Shown here: positions 7,901 to 17,295 of the stretch, one piece after another | How the letters are laid out: each line of letters starts with the position of its first letter | How positions within the stretch are numbered: position 1 is the first letter of the stretch | The notes under the pieces: generated by a model | Told to the model about the DNA's origin: nothing | Databases searched by the model: none | The model's input: only the letters and a program-made list of their open reading frames with translations | Assembly (NCBI RefSeq): GCF_001189955.1 | Contig: NZ_LFLT01000010.1 | Span: forward strand, 81,891 to 145,890 | Origin: Herbaspirillum chlorophenolicum | Lineage (GTDB): Bacteria > Pseudomonadota > Gammaproteobacteria > Burkholderiales > Burkholderiaceae_D | Length of the DNA stretch: 64,000 bases | Direction of reading: 5' to 3' | Position numbers and translations under genes: made by a program

Positions 7901-9055
7901 TCAGGAGAAGGGGAGTTCGCCTTGCGCTGCACGTGGTTCTGCAGCCAACTCGTCCTTGCGCGACAAGGTGCCCACGCGCACGCCCAGGAGGCGCAGTTTC
8001 TTTTCCAGCGGAACGCGGCGCAGGCATTCGCCGGCGGCCTGGCGGATCGCGGCGGCATCGCCGGTCGGTTCCGGCAGCGTGACGTCGCGCGTGACGCCAT
8101 GGAAGTCCGCGTACTTGAGCTTGATGCCGATGGTGCGTCCGACATAGCCTTTGCGTTTCAAGTCATCGGCCAGGCGCACGCATAGCGCGGTGAAGATCTC
8201 CGATAATTGGACGCGGTCGGCGCGCACATGCAGGTCGCGTTCGAAGGTGGTCTCGCGGCTGATCGATTTGGGTTCGGAATAGGTCTGCACCGGCCGCTCG
8301 TCGATACCCTGCGCGACGCGCCCCAGCCATTCCGAGTAGCTGCGGCCGAAGTGCGCACGCAGCAGTTCGGGCTGCGCCTGGGCCAGGTCGGCCACGGTCT
8401 CGATGCCGAGCGCAGCCAGTTTCTCGGCGGCCTTGGGGCCGATGCCATTGATCTTGCGCGCGGCCAGCGGCCAGATGCGGCGTTCGATGTCGTCGCGGGT
8501 GAGGATGGTGAGTCCATCGGGTTTATCCAGTTCGGACGAGATCTTGGCCAGCATCTTGTTCGGGGCCACGCCGATGGAGCAGGTCAGCGAAGTGGCGGCA
8601 TGCACTGCCTGCTTGATGCGGCGAGCGACCTCTTCCGCTTCGTCATGCCAGGCCGACAGGTCGACGTAGATCTCGTCGATACCGCGGTCCTCGATCTGCG
8701 GCGCGATGCCGGCCACTGCCTCCTTGAACAGGCGCGAATACTTGCGGTAGGCCTCGAAGTCGGTCGGCAGCAGGATGGCGTCCGGCGCCAGTTGTGCCGC
8801 CTTCATGATGCCCATGGCGGAGAATACGCCCAGTGCGCGCGCCTCGTAGGTGGAGGTGGTGACTACGCCGCGTCCGGCGTAGTCGCGCATGCGGAAATAT
8901 TGCCGGCTGCCGTCGGGCAGTTCGACCGGCCTGGTGGCCGCACCGCCGCCGATCACCACCGGCTGGCCGCGCAGCTCGGGATAGCGCAGCAGCTCCACCG
9001 AGGCATAGAAGGCATCCATGTCGATGTGGGCGATGCGGCGGCGATCGGATTGCAT
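7901..9055 (-). CDS. dinB: DNA polymerase IV
   Basis: Y-family translesion polymerase of 384 residues. Palm-domain metal ligands are visible in HIDMDAFYASVE (about 10-21) and in the IDEIYVD segment, followed by the little-finger domain. The C-terminus ends in QGELPFS, a standard QxxLPF sliding-clamp-binding peptide, which supports a full-length protein. The insert after VVIGGG (about residues 38-60) is a little longer than in E. coli. No LexA box is obvious in the short gap to slyX, so SOS control is not supported here. It is downstream of slyX with 35 nt between them and may be transcribed with it. Confidence 0.96.
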   Translation of the reverse strand: MQSDRRRIAHIDMDAFYASVELLRYPELRGQPVVIGGGAATRPVELPDGSRQYFRMRDYAGRGVVTTSTYEARALGVFSAMGIMKAAQLAPDAILLPTDFEAYRKYSRLFKEAVAGIAPQIEDRGIDEIYVDLSAWHDEAEEVARRIKQAVHAATSLTCSIGVAPNKMLAKISSELDKPDGLTILTRDDIERRIWPLAARKINGIGPKAAEKLAALGIETVADLAQAQPELLRAHFGRSYSEWLGRVAQGIDERPVQTYSEPKSISRETTFERDLHVRADRVQLSEIFTALCVRLADDLKRKGYVGRTIGIKLKYADFHGVTRDVTLPEPTGDAAAIRQAAGECLRRVPLEKKLRLLGVRVGTLSRKDELAAEPRAAQGELPFS

Positions 9056-9090
9056 GGCGGGGGGAAGGGCGGCAGGACGCCGCCCGCGGA

Positions 9091-9300
9091 TCAGTAGTGG
9101 GGCGGCTTCTCGTTGGCCGCGGCGCGATCCTGGCTGGTGTCGGCCAGCTCCTTGAAGCGCTTGGCCAGCGCACCCAGCAGCATTTCCAGTTCGTCTATCT
9201 TCTTTTGCTGGTGATAAACGGCCTGGTTGAGCTCGTCGACCAGGTGCTCCTGGTGCGCCAGCTTCATTTCAATATCGATGATGCGTTCTTCGCTGCTCAC
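9091..9300 (-). CDS. slyX: SlyX family protein
   Basis: A 69-residue protein made almost entirely of a heptad-rich coiled coil (about residues 5-55), ending in the PPHY tail shared by SlyX proteins. Its function is unknown in general. The start codon ATG overlaps the stop codon of the upstream flavoprotein gene by 4 bp (ATGA at 9297-9300), pointing to translational coupling. dinB follows 35 nt downstream. Confidence 0.92.
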   Translation of the reverse strand: MSSEERIIDIEMKLAHQEHLVDELNQAVYHQQKKIDELEMLLGALAKRFKELADTSQDRAAANEKPPHY

Positions 9301-10580
9301 GTCAGTGGCTCCTCTTGCTGCTCTCGGGTGGACAGCCAGTGTAATACACCGGCGCCGACGGCGTGGCCGGTGGCGAAGCAGGCGGTCAGCAGGTAGCCGC
9401 CGGTGGGCGCTTCCCAGTCCAGCATCTCGCCGGCGCAGAATACGCCGGGCAGGGCGCGCAGCATCAATGCGTCGTCCAGTGCTTCAAAGCTGACGCCGCC
9501 TGCGCTGCTGATGGCTTCTTCGATCGGGCGCGGACGCGTCGGCGCCAGCGGCAGCGCCTTGATGGCGCGCGCCAGTTTGGCGGTGTCGGCGAAGTCTTCC
9601 TTGCTGACAAGTTCGCGCAGCAAGCCGGCCTTGACGCCTTTCAGATGCAAACGGCTTTGCAGGTGGCTGGACATGGAGCGCGCGCCGCGTGGGTGGGCCA
9701 GTTCGGCCTGTACCTTTTCCAGCGTCCAGTCGGGCAACAGGTCGAGGTACAGGTGCGCCTGCCCGTCGGCGGCGATGGCGTCGCGCAGGCTGGCCGACAA
9801 GGCGTAGACCAGGCTGCCTTCGATGCCGTCGGCGGTGACGATGAACTCGCCGCGGCGGTTGTGCATGCCGCCGCTGGGCAGGGCCACGCTGGCCACCACC
9901 GGCTTGACCGGCTCGCCGGCGAAGCGTTCGCGGAAATGTTCGCTCCAGGCCAGGTCGAAGCCGCAATTGGAGGGCTGCAGCGGCGCTACTTCGACTTGCT
10001 TTTGCTGCAGTAGCGGCGCCCAGGCGCCATCCGAACCCAGGTGCGGCCAGCTGCCGCCGCCCAGGGCCAGCACCACGGCATCGGCTTGTGCGCTGATCTC
10101 GCCTCCGGGCGCCGACAGGCGCAGCGAACCGTCTTCGTTCCAGCCCAGCCAGCGGTGCCGCATGTGGAAGCGTACGCCCGATTCGCGCAGCCGATGCAGC
10201 CATGCGCGCAGCAGCGGCGCTGCCTTCATTTCAAGCGGGAACACGCGGCCGGAGCTGCCGATGAAGGTGTCGATACCGAGCGCGTGGATCCAGGCGCGCA
10301 GGCGGTCCGAGTCGAAGCGGCGGATGAAGGGCGCCAGTTGTTCGCGGCGGTTGCCGTAGCGCGGCAGGAAGTCCGGCTGCGGTTCGGAATGCGTGATGTT
10401 CATGCCGCCGACGCCTGCCAGCAGGAACTTGCGGCCGGCCGAAGGCATGGCGTCGTAGATGTCGACATCTATGTCTGCGCCTTGCTGCGCCAGCACTTCG
10501 GCCGCCATCAGGCCGGCCGGGCCGGCGCCGATCACGGCTACGCGCGCGCGGCCGGAAGAGGGGGGAGATAAATTGTGCAT
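9297..10580 (-). CDS. HI0933/TIGR03862-type FAD-dependent oxidoreductase
   Basis: A 427-residue flavoprotein of the BaiN/HI0933-like family. The FAD-binding Rossmann motif VIGAGPAGLMAAEVLA lies at about residues 16-31; AGRKFLLAGVGGMNITHSE (about 48-66) is the family signature, and the C-terminal FCAGEMLDWEAPTGGYLL segment completes the FAD site. Many members are named aminoacetone oxidase family, but the reaction is not established. It is 37 nt downstream of the ABC permease gene and overlaps slyX, so the three may share a transcript without a functional link. Confidence 0.9.
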   Translation of the reverse strand: MHNLSPPSSGRARVAVIGAGPAGLMAAEVLAQQGADIDVDIYDAMPSAGRKFLLAGVGGMNITHSEPQPDFLPRYGNRREQLAPFIRRFDSDRLRAWIHALGIDTFIGSSGRVFPLEMKAAPLLRAWLHRLRESGVRFHMRHRWLGWNEDGSLRLSAPGGEISAQADAVVLALGGGSWPHLGSDGAWAPLLQQKQVEVAPLQPSNCGFDLAWSEHFRERFAGEPVKPVVASVALPSGGMHNRRGEFIVTADGIEGSLVYALSASLRDAIAADGQAHLYLDLLPDWTLEKVQAELAHPRGARSMSSHLQSRLHLKGVKAGLLRELVSKEDFADTAKLARAIKALPLAPTRPRPIEEAISSAGGVSFEALDDALMLRALPGVFCAGEMLDWEAPTGGYLLTACFATGHAVGAGVLHWLSTREQQEEPLT

Positions 10581-10617
10581 GCTTGTTTGGGGCGCGCTGG
10601 CCGCGCCGGTTGGCCGG

Positions 10618-11361
10618 TCAGCGGCGGTGGGGGGCGCTGTACTTGTGTTCCAGGCGGGCGACCACCAGCGCCAGGCAAATGGTCATGGCGAAGTAGATCA
10701 CGGAAATGGTGATATAGGGTTCCCAATAGCGCGCATAGGTGCCGGCCACGGTACGGGCGGCATAGGCCAGCTCGGCCAGGCCGATGGCCGAGACCAGCGA
10801 GGAATCCTTGAGCAGGGTGATGGCTTCGTTGCCCAGCGGCGGCAGCATGCGGCGGAACGCCTGCGGCAGCACCACGTAGCGCATGGTCAGCCCGTAGTTC
10901 ATGCCCAGGCTGGCGGCGGCGTAGGACTGGCCGCGTTCGATGGACTGGATGCCGGCGCGGAAGATTTCGGAGATATAGGCGCCGGCATTGAGCGAGAGCG
11001 CCACCGTGCCCGACAGGAAGGCGCCGTAGTCCTGCTTGATCACGCGCGCCAGGTCCCCGGAAATGATCAGTCCGTGTTCCTGGTGCACCAGCACCGGCAT
11101 CACCGCGAAGTGGATCAGCATGATCTGCACGAACAGCGGAGTGCCGCGGAAGAAGGCGACGTAGAAACCGGCGATCCAGCGACCCAGCTTCAGCGGCCAC
11201 TTCCAGCCGCCGTGGCGGACTTCCGACAGGCGCAGCATGCCCACCATGAGGCCGATCAGGGTGCCGATCACGATACTGATCAGCGACACCTGCAGCGTCA
11301 TCAGGACGCCCTTGGCGAACAGTGGCGCGTAGCCTTGGATGATGCTCCAGCGGAAATCCAT
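10618..11361 (-). CDS. Polar amino acid ABC transporter permease (His/Glu type)
   Basis: Inner-membrane channel subunit of 247 residues with about five membrane helices. The cytoplasmic EAA loop is clear (EIFRAGIQSIERGQSYAAAS, then LPQAFRRMLPPLGN), as is the N-terminal GVLMTLQVSLISIVIGTLIG helix. I used the ATG at 11359-11361 (MDFRWSIIQGY). It follows the binding-protein gene by 71 nt on the same strand. No ATPase gene accompanies them: the next gene downstream is a flavoprotein. One permease gene suggests a homodimeric channel, and the ATPase must come from elsewhere or be shared. Confidence 0.93.
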   Translation of the reverse strand: MDFRWSIIQGYAPLFAKGVLMTLQVSLISIVIGTLIGLMVGMLRLSEVRHGGWKWPLKLGRWIAGFYVAFFRGTPLFVQIMLIHFAVMPVLVHQEHGLIISGDLARVIKQDYGAFLSGTVALSLNAGAYISEIFRAGIQSIERGQSYAAASLGMNYGLTMRYVVLPQAFRRMLPPLGNEAITLLKDSSLVSAIGLAELAYAARTVAGTYARYWEPYITISVIYFAMTICLALVVARLEHKYSAPHRR

Positions 11362-11432
11362 GTCGGACTCGATTGGTGGGTCAGAAAAACACGACGGCGG
11401 CATGCCGCCGCCGTCGCCGGGTCATGCCTTGC

Positions 11433-12239
11433 TTACTTGCCGAAATACTGGGTGCTGATGGCGGCGAAGCTGCCATCGGCCTTCATCTCGGCCAGGGCCT
11501 TGTTGACCTTGGCCAGCAGTTCCGGGTCATCGCGGCGTACGGCGATGCCATAGTCTTCCTTCGGGAAGGTGGGATCGTTGACGGTGCGCAGCTTGCTGTT
11601 GGGGTTGTTGGCGATGTAGTTCTTCACCACCGGCTCGTCGGCCACGACCGCATCGACGCCGCCGCTTTCCAGTTCCTTCAACGCCAGCGGGGTCGATTCG
11701 AAGCGCTTGATCTTGGCGCTGTTCTTGCCCAGCACCTGCTGTACCAGCTCGTCGCCGGAGGTGCCGCTCTGGGTGCCTACGGTCAGCGTTTTCAGGTCGT
11801 CCATCTTGGTGACCTTGGTGTCATTGGCCAGGACGGCGATGGCCTGGGTCGCCACGAAGTAAGGCTCGGAAAAATTGACCGACTTCTTGCGCTCGTCGGT
11901 GATGGTGATGGCCGAGATCAGCAGGTCGAGGTCGCCCTGGGCCAGGGAGTTGAAGATGCTTTCGAACGGGGTCGGCACGAACTTCACTTCGATGCCGATC
12001 TTCTTGGCCAGTACCTTCATCACGTCGATGTCGAAGCCGACCACGGTCTTCTGCTCGTTTTCCGATGAGAACGGCGCATAGGCCGATTCCACGCCGACCA
12101 GGTAGACGCGCGGCTGGGCCGACGCTTGCGGCGCGGCGGCCTTGTCTTCTTGCTTGCCGCAAGCGGCCAGTCCCAGCATGCCGATGAAGCCGGCGGTCAG
12201 CGCCAGCGCGCGTGCACGGCGGAAAAACATGTTGTTCAT
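11433..12239 (-). CDS. Amino acid ABC transporter substrate-binding lipoprotein
   Basis: A 268-residue periplasmic binding protein of the type that captures polar amino acids. It begins with a basic N-terminus (MNNMFFRRARA), a hydrophobic stretch and the lipobox LAAC at about residue 27, so it should be lipid-anchored. The bilobed binding domain follows, with GFDIDVMKVLAKKIG, an SAITITDERKKSVNFSEPY segment and VGTQSGTSGDELV. Start at 12237-12239 has AAGG 8 nt upstream; ATG at 12228-12230 is an alternative. The ligand is not deducible. Operon with the permease downstream; it lies downstream of the helicase gene on the same strand with a gap of 216 nt. Confidence 0.93.
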   Translation of the reverse strand: MNNMFFRRARALALTAGFIGMLGLAACGKQEDKAAAPQASAQPRVYLVGVESAYAPFSSENEQKTVVGFDIDVMKVLAKKIGIEVKFVPTPFESIFNSLAQGDLDLLISAITITDERKKSVNFSEPYFVATQAIAVLANDTKVTKMDDLKTLTVGTQSGTSGDELVQQVLGKNSAKIKRFESTPLALKELESGGVDAVVADEPVVKNYIANNPNSKLRTVNDPTFPKEDYGIAVRRDDPELLAKVNKALAEMKADGSFAAISTQYFGK

Positions 12240-12455
12240 CTTCAAAACCTTATTCGAATGTCGGTATGTGCCGGGCGTTATCTTTTTGCCAAAAGGAAAC
12301 GTCCGGATTTTTTTGCAGGCGAGATTGTAAACCGCGACAGCACCCGCGATGGGCAATTACAGGCAAAAAGCATCGATCCTTGCCCTGAAAGCCACGTTTT
12401 TCCGGTTCTGCGCGCGTAAATGTTGTGTGTCGGGAAACCCTTGTGCAAAGCACGC

Positions 12456-14528
12456 TCAGATCGGGTCCGGCGTGGGCCGCGGTTTGGCCAGCAATGCTTT
12501 GAGGTTGGCCAGGCGCGCCTGCGGTGTGATTTTTTCCGATTCCTGGGGTACTGCTTCGCCTTCGTCCAGACGCATCTCCTTCACGAAACGCGAGATCTGG
12601 CACTCGATGATTTCCTTGGCGCGCTTGCGGCGTTTGCACCAGGACAGGTGCAGCGAGCGTTGCGCGCGCGTGATGCCCACGTACATCAGGCGGCGTTCTT
12701 CCTCCACCCGTGCGGCGGCTTCCTCGGGCGGGGTGTCGGGGTCGCCCTTGTGCGGCAGGATGCCTTCTTCCACGCCGACCAGGAACACGTGCGGAAACTC
12801 CAGGCCCTTGGAGGCGTGCAGGGTGGACATGCGCACCGCGTCCTGTTCCTCGTCCTTGCCTTCAAGCATGCTCATCAGCGCTACCATTTGCGTGATTTCG
12901 AGCAGGTTCTTTTCCTCGCCGTCGCGGTCGCGTCCGCCGCAGGCGCGTTCCTTGAGCCAGTTGGTGAAGTCCAGCACGTTCTGCCACCTGGCCTGGGCGG
13001 CGCGCTCTTCGAAGGAGTCGTAGAGGTAGAACTCATAGTTGATGGCCTCCATCATGTCGTCCAGCACCTTGGCGGCATTCTCGCCGCTGCCGGAGGGGCC
13101 GGGCCGGGTGGCGCGCGGCTCCATCGCATTGATGAAGTCGCAGAACTTGCGCAGCGGCAGCAACTGGCGGTCGGTCAGCTTGTCTTCCAGGCCGCCCTTG
13201 TAGACCGCTTCGAACAGCGAGCATTGCCATTGGCCGGCCAGCGTGCCCAGCACTTCCAGCGTGGCTTGGCCGACGCCGCGGCGCGGCGTGGTGACTGCGC
13301 GGATGAAGGCCGGGTCGTCGTCCTGGTTGGCGATCAGGCGCAGGTAGGCAATGATGTCCTTGATCTCGGCGCGGTCGAAGTAGCTCTGGCCGCCCGACAT
13401 CACGTAGGGAATGCGTTCGCGCCGCAGCGCCTTTTCGAAGATGCGCGCCTGGTGGTTGCCGCGGTACAGGATGGCGTAATCGGAAAACTTGGCGTGGCGC
13501 TCGAAGCGATGCGCCGACAGCGAGATCGCCACCTGGTCGGCCTCGGCTTCCTCGTCGTCCATGGCCATGACGCTGATCGGGTCGCCCAGGCCGTGTTCGG
13601 ACCACAGGGTCTTGTCGAACAGCTTGGGGTTGTTGGAGATGACCGAGTTGGCCGCCTGCAGGATGCGCGTGCTGGAGCGGTAATTTTGCTCCAGCTTGAT
13701 CAGGTGAAGATTGGGGAAATCCACGCCCAGCAGCTTCAGGTTCTCGATGGTGGCGCCGCGCCAGGCATAGATGGCCTGGTCGTCGTCGCCCACGGCGGTA
13801 AACATCGGTTTCTTGCCGACGCCGGTGACCATCAGCTTCACCAGTTCGTACTGGCAGGTGTTGGTGTCCTGGTATTCGTCGATGAGCAGGTAGCGCAGCT
13901 TGCGCTGCCAGCGGTCGCGCACTTGTTCGTTGGCCTGGAACAGTTCCACCGGCAGGCGGATCAGGTCGTCGAAGTCGACCGCCTGGTAGGCCTTGAGCGT
14001 GGCGACGTAGCTGCGGAAGATGCGCGCTGCCTGTGCCTCGTCTTCGGTGCGCGCGTTTTTCAGTGCGATCTCGGGATCGACCAGGCCGTTCTTCCACAGC
14101 GAGATGCTGTTCTGGATGCCGCGGATGATGGCCTTGTCGGTGGTGACTGCCAGTTCTTGCACCAGGGCAAAACAATCATCGCTGTCCATGATTGAAAAGC
14201 GGTCCTTCAACCCCAGATGCTGGGACTCCTGCCGCAGTATCTTCACGCCCAGCGAGTGGAAGGTCGAGACCGTCAGGTGCTTGGCCTGCTTGGGATCCTT
14301 GAGCAGCTTGGCGATGCGTTCCTGCATTTCCAGCGCGGCCTTGTTGGTGAAGGTCAGCGCTGCGATGTTTTTGGATTCGTAGCCGCAGTTCTCGATCAAG
14401 TGGGCGATCTTCTGCGTGATCACGCGCGTCTTGCCCGACCCGGCGCCGGCCAGCACCAGGCAGGGCCCGGTCATGTAGTGGACAGCTTCGCTTTGAGGCT
14501 TGTTCAGGCCGAAGGAGGGGGCGGACAT
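12456..14528 (-). CDS. rep: Rep-type ATP-dependent DNA helicase (UvrD/Rep family)
   Basis: Superfamily 1A 3'-5' helicase, 690 residues. Motifs in order: Walker A AGAGSGKT (about 24-31), TFTNKAA (Ia), LLIDEYQDTN (Walker B), VGDDDQAIYAWRGA (III), LEQNYRS (IV), TLHASKGLEFPHVFLVG (V) and EEERRLMYVGITRA (VI). The length and motif wording fit Rep rather than UvrD. I start at 14526-14528 (MSAPSFGLNKPQSEAVHY); the alternative ATG at 14568-14570 lies inside a TACAAT -10-like box on this strand, which would place the transcript start downstream of it. Divergent from the DUF1857 gene. Confidence 0.93.
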   Translation of the reverse strand: MSAPSFGLNKPQSEAVHYMTGPCLVLAGAGSGKTRVITQKIAHLIENCGYESKNIAALTFTNKAALEMQERIAKLLKDPKQAKHLTVSTFHSLGVKILRQESQHLGLKDRFSIMDSDDCFALVQELAVTTDKAIIRGIQNSISLWKNGLVDPEIALKNARTEDEAQAARIFRSYVATLKAYQAVDFDDLIRLPVELFQANEQVRDRWQRKLRYLLIDEYQDTNTCQYELVKLMVTGVGKKPMFTAVGDDDQAIYAWRGATIENLKLLGVDFPNLHLIKLEQNYRSSTRILQAANSVISNNPKLFDKTLWSEHGLGDPISVMAMDDEEAEADQVAISLSAHRFERHAKFSDYAILYRGNHQARIFEKALRRERIPYVMSGGQSYFDRAEIKDIIAYLRLIANQDDDPAFIRAVTTPRRGVGQATLEVLGTLAGQWQCSLFEAVYKGGLEDKLTDRQLLPLRKFCDFINAMEPRATRPGPSGSGENAAKVLDDMMEAINYEFYLYDSFEERAAQARWQNVLDFTNWLKERACGGRDRDGEEKNLLEITQMVALMSMLEGKDEEQDAVRMSTLHASKGLEFPHVFLVGVEEGILPHKGDPDTPPEEAAARVEEERRLMYVGITRAQRSLHLSWCKRRKRAKEIIECQISRFVKEMRLDEGEAVPQESEKITPQARLANLKALLAKPRPTPDPI

Positions 14529-14645
14529 ACGGATCGTGGTGGGCGGGGTGGTGGCAGGAGAACGCGCCATTGTATCAGTCGCGATGTTTGCGCCCGATGT
14601 GGGACAATGCCGCAAACCGGTAAACGGAAAATTATTAGCAGAGCC

Positions 14646-15116
14646 ATGAAATTCAACCATCTCATCCAGATCAACGATCCGCTCAACCCGCTGATCGATC
14701 CCCTGATGCGCGAGCAGTTGTGGCGCGGGCTGGTCATGCGCGCCGAGGCGCCCAAGCTGTTCATGCCGCACCTGGACGATTGCCGCCTGACCGACAAGAG
14801 CATGGACAACGTGCGCCGCGAGCTGCGCTATGGCGACCTGGTGATCCATGACCGCGTGACCTACCTGCCGCAGATCCAGGTGCTCTATGAAGTGCCGGCC
14901 CAGGGCGACATCCCGCCTTCACGCATGAGCATGACCATCGAAGAGCCGCAGGCCGGCTTGTTGTTCGTGCGTTTTGAATACGACGACGGCCATCCCGAGG
15001 ACGAAGACGGCGCCGAAGCCTTCTATAACCAATTCCGCCGTTCGGCCTATGAAGCGGCCGATATCGACACCATTCGCATCATTCGCGAACTGACGCTGCG
15101 TGGCGCCTTGCACTGA
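14646..15116 (+). CDS. DUF1857 / AtaL-like SRPBCC protein
   Basis: 156 residues matching the AtaL-like/DUF1857 group of the SRPBCC (START-like) fold, which usually binds a hydrophobic ligand. The wording at the N-terminus (HLIQINDPLNPLIDPLMREQ, then LWRGLVMRAE) is the part I recognise. A late acidic stretch (YDDGHPEDEDGAEAF) precedes the long C-terminal helix typical of this fold. The ligand and role are unknown. The gene stands alone, divergent from the helicase with about 117 nt between the starts, and ends at a strong terminator. Confidence 0.82.
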   Translation: MKFNHLIQINDPLNPLIDPLMREQLWRGLVMRAEAPKLFMPHLDDCRLTDKSMDNVRRELRYGDLVIHDRVTYLPQIQVLYEVPAQGDIPPSRMSMTIEEPQAGLLFVRFEYDDGHPEDEDGAEAFYNQFRRSAYEAADIDTIRIIRELTLRGALH

Positions 15117-15145
15117 GGCGAGGTTTCATGCCGGCAGCGGCAGAC

Positions 15146-15184
15146 AAAAAAAGCGCGGGCCGGAAAATGGCCCGCGCTTTTTCA
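15146..15184. terminator. Bidirectional terminator
   Basis: A-run, stem AAGCGCGGGCC/GGCCCGCGCTT, then T-run, between the converging DUF1857 gene and yeiH gene. Confidence 0.92.
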
Positions 15185-15197
15185 TTTGGCTTGCGGT

Positions 15198-16238
15198 TCA
15201 GGCCAGCAGGCGGCCCAGCGCACCATTGACCAGCGCGCCTCCGATCACCAGCCAGGCGAACAATATGGCGCCCAGGATCATCGGCTTCATCCCCGCATTG
15301 CGGATCGCCGACAGGTGGGTGGTCAGGCCCAGTGCGGCCATTGCCATCGCCAGGAGCAGCGTATCGGCCTGCAGCACCAGCTGGGCCACGGCAGCGGGCA
15401 GCGGCATGACCGAGTTGAACACCACCACGCCGATGAAGGCGAATGCGAACCAGGGGATGGACAGCTTGCCGCGTTGGCCGGAAGAAGACGGGCCGGCCTT
15501 CATCGACAGCATCAGCAGGAACGGCGCCAGCATCATCACCCGGACCATCTTGGTGATGACCGCGGTGTCGGCGGTGTGCTGGTCGATCGAGCGGGCGGCG
15601 GCCAGCACTTGCGCCACTTCATGCACGGTGGAGCCGATGTAGATGCCGAAGTCGGGCAAGCGTGCGCCCCATGCCGGTTCGCTCTGCAGGGTGTAGAGCA
15701 GCGGATAGAGGAAGATCGCCAGCGAACCGAAGATGACCACGGTCGATACCGCCACCGTCACCTGTTCGCTGCGGGCGCGCAGCACCGGCTCGGTCGCCAT
15801 CACCGCAGCCGCGCCGCAGATCGAACTGCCGGCGCCGATCAGCAAGGCCGCGTCGCGGTCCAGCTTCAGCAGTTTCACACCCGCCAGCCAGGCCAGGCCG
15901 AAGGTGGACAGCAGCATGGCGGCGTTGATTGCTACGCCGGCCAGGCCGACATGGGAGATGTCCTGCAGCGTCAGGCGGAAACCGTAGAGGATGATGCCGG
16001 CGCGCAGCAGGGTTTGCTTGGAAAAGCGCACGCCATCGCCGCAAGGCGCTGCGATGCGCGGGTAAAGGGTGTTGCCCAGCACGATCCCCAGCACGATGGC
16101 GACAGTCAGCGCCGAAAAGCCATGCTCTTGCAGCCAGGCGACATCGCCCAGGTGCATGGCGGCCCAGGCCACGGCGGCCGACAGGGCGAGGCCGGGCAGG
16201 ACCGGCGGGAGGGTTTGGAGATGGCTTGCGGTACGCAT
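15198..16238 (-). CDS. yeiH: YeiH family putative sulfate exporter
   Basis: A polytopic inner-membrane protein of 346 residues with about ten hydrophobic helices, of the YeiH/UPF0324 family that is usually labelled putative sulfate exporter. Recognisable segments are VLGIVLGNTLYP, FSKQTLLRAGIILYGFRLTL, LIGAGSSICGAAAVMA and STVHEVAQVLAA. The transported substrate is not experimentally secure in the family. Start at 16236-16238 with AGAG upstream. It is divergent from a LysR gene, the same arrangement as yeiH and yeiE in enterobacteria, which supports regulation by that gene. Confidence 0.9.
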   Translation of the reverse strand: MRTASHLQTLPPVLPGLALSAAVAWAAMHLGDVAWLQEHGFSALTVAIVLGIVLGNTLYPRIAAPCGDGVRFSKQTLLRAGIILYGFRLTLQDISHVGLAGVAINAAMLLSTFGLAWLAGVKLLKLDRDAALLIGAGSSICGAAAVMATEPVLRARSEQVTVAVSTVVIFGSLAIFLYPLLYTLQSEPAWGARLPDFGIYIGSTVHEVAQVLAAARSIDQHTADTAVITKMVRVMMLAPFLLMLSMKAGPSSSGQRGKLSIPWFAFAFIGVVVFNSVMPLPAAVAQLVLQADTLLLAMAMAALGLTTHLSAIRNAGMKPMILGAILFAWLVIGGALVNGALGRLLA

Positions 16239-16371
16239 TTCGCTCTCTGCCTGGATGTTTTTGATGATGGGTGGACTTTACGCTCCGGCGATATAAAAGA
16301 AAAACGCGTTATTTTGTTAATATCAACCTGTTTATCTGGTTAATTCAAGGCCAACCGCAATCGGTGCAATC

Positions 16372-17274
16372 ATGAAAATTACCCTGAGGCAGCTGCAAAT
16401 TTTCCTGGCGGTGGCGCAGTCCGGCTCCACCACGGCCGCGGCCGAGCTGGTTGCGCTGTCGCAGTCGGCCGCCAGTGCTTCGCTCAATGAATTGGAGAGC
16501 CTGCTCGGAGTGCAACTGTTCGACCGCGTCGGCAAGCGCCTGGTATTGAACGACAGCGGCCGGCTGTTGTTGCCTCAGGCGCGCCACATGCTGGATGCGG
16601 CGCACACCATCGAGCGCCAGTTCGCCGATCCGGCTTCCGGCAGCGAACTGCACATCGGCGCATCCACCACCATCGGCAGCTACATGCTGCCGGCCATGAT
16701 CGCGGCCTACCGCAAGCTCCACGCCGGAGCGCGCGTGCGTGCGCTGGTGGCCAATACGGCGGACATCGTCGACGCGGTGGTCAATTTCGACGTCGATGCG
16801 GGGCTGATCGAAGGGCCGTGCCACGCCAGCGATGTCAGCGTGGAGCCCTGGATGACTGACGAGCTGATCGTGGTGGCCGCGCCGCATCATCCCATCGTCG
16901 CCGGCGGCCGCAAGATCAGTTTCAAGATGCTGCGCGAGGCCGACTGGCTGTTGCGCGAAGCGGGTTCCGGCACGCGTGAAGCGGTCGAGCATGCATTGAT
17001 TCCCTACCTGCACTACCTGCCTTCCTCATTCGAGTTCGGCAATTCGGAAGCGATCAAGCGCGCCACTGCCGAAGGCCTGGGCATCAGTTGCCTGTCGCGC
17101 GCGGTGGTGGAGGACCTGATCGAATCGGGGAAGCTGGTGGAATTGGCGACGCCGTTGCCGATCTTGCGCCGGCATTTCTACATGGTGGTCAGCAGCCACC
17201 GGGCGCCGTCGCCCAGCCTGGCGGCATTGCTGGAATTCTGCCGCGAGTGGGCGCGCATGCATGGGAGCGCCTGA
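16372..17274 (+). CDS. LysR-family regulator, YeiE/CysB-like neighbour of yeiH
   Basis: 300 residues. The helix-turn-helix covers about residues 2-62 (LRQLQIFLAVAQSGSTTAAA, LSQSAASASLNELE), followed by an effector domain with the HIGASTTIGSYMLPAMIAAY segment typical of CysB/YeiE-like members. Divergent from the YeiH exporter with 133 bp between starts; that gap is AT-rich on the right side and contains dyads such as AACGCGTT (16303-16310) that could be operator elements. It probably controls the exporter. The effector is unknown; relatives respond to sulfite or other anions, which is inference from family only. Converges on the asparaginase gene with 21 bp between stops. Confidence 0.88.
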   Translation: MKITLRQLQIFLAVAQSGSTTAAAELVALSQSAASASLNELESLLGVQLFDRVGKRLVLNDSGRLLLPQARHMLDAAHTIERQFADPASGSELHIGASTTIGSYMLPAMIAAYRKLHAGARVRALVANTADIVDAVVNFDVDAGLIEGPCHASDVSVEPWMTDELIVVAAPHHPIVAGGRKISFKMLREADWLLREAGSGTREAVEHALIPYLHYLPSSFEFGNSEAIKRATAEGLGISCLSRAVVEDLIESGKLVELATPLPILRRHFYMVVSSHRAPSPSLAALLEFCREWARMHGSA

Positions 17275-17295
17275 ACGGCGCACCGTTCATTTGGT

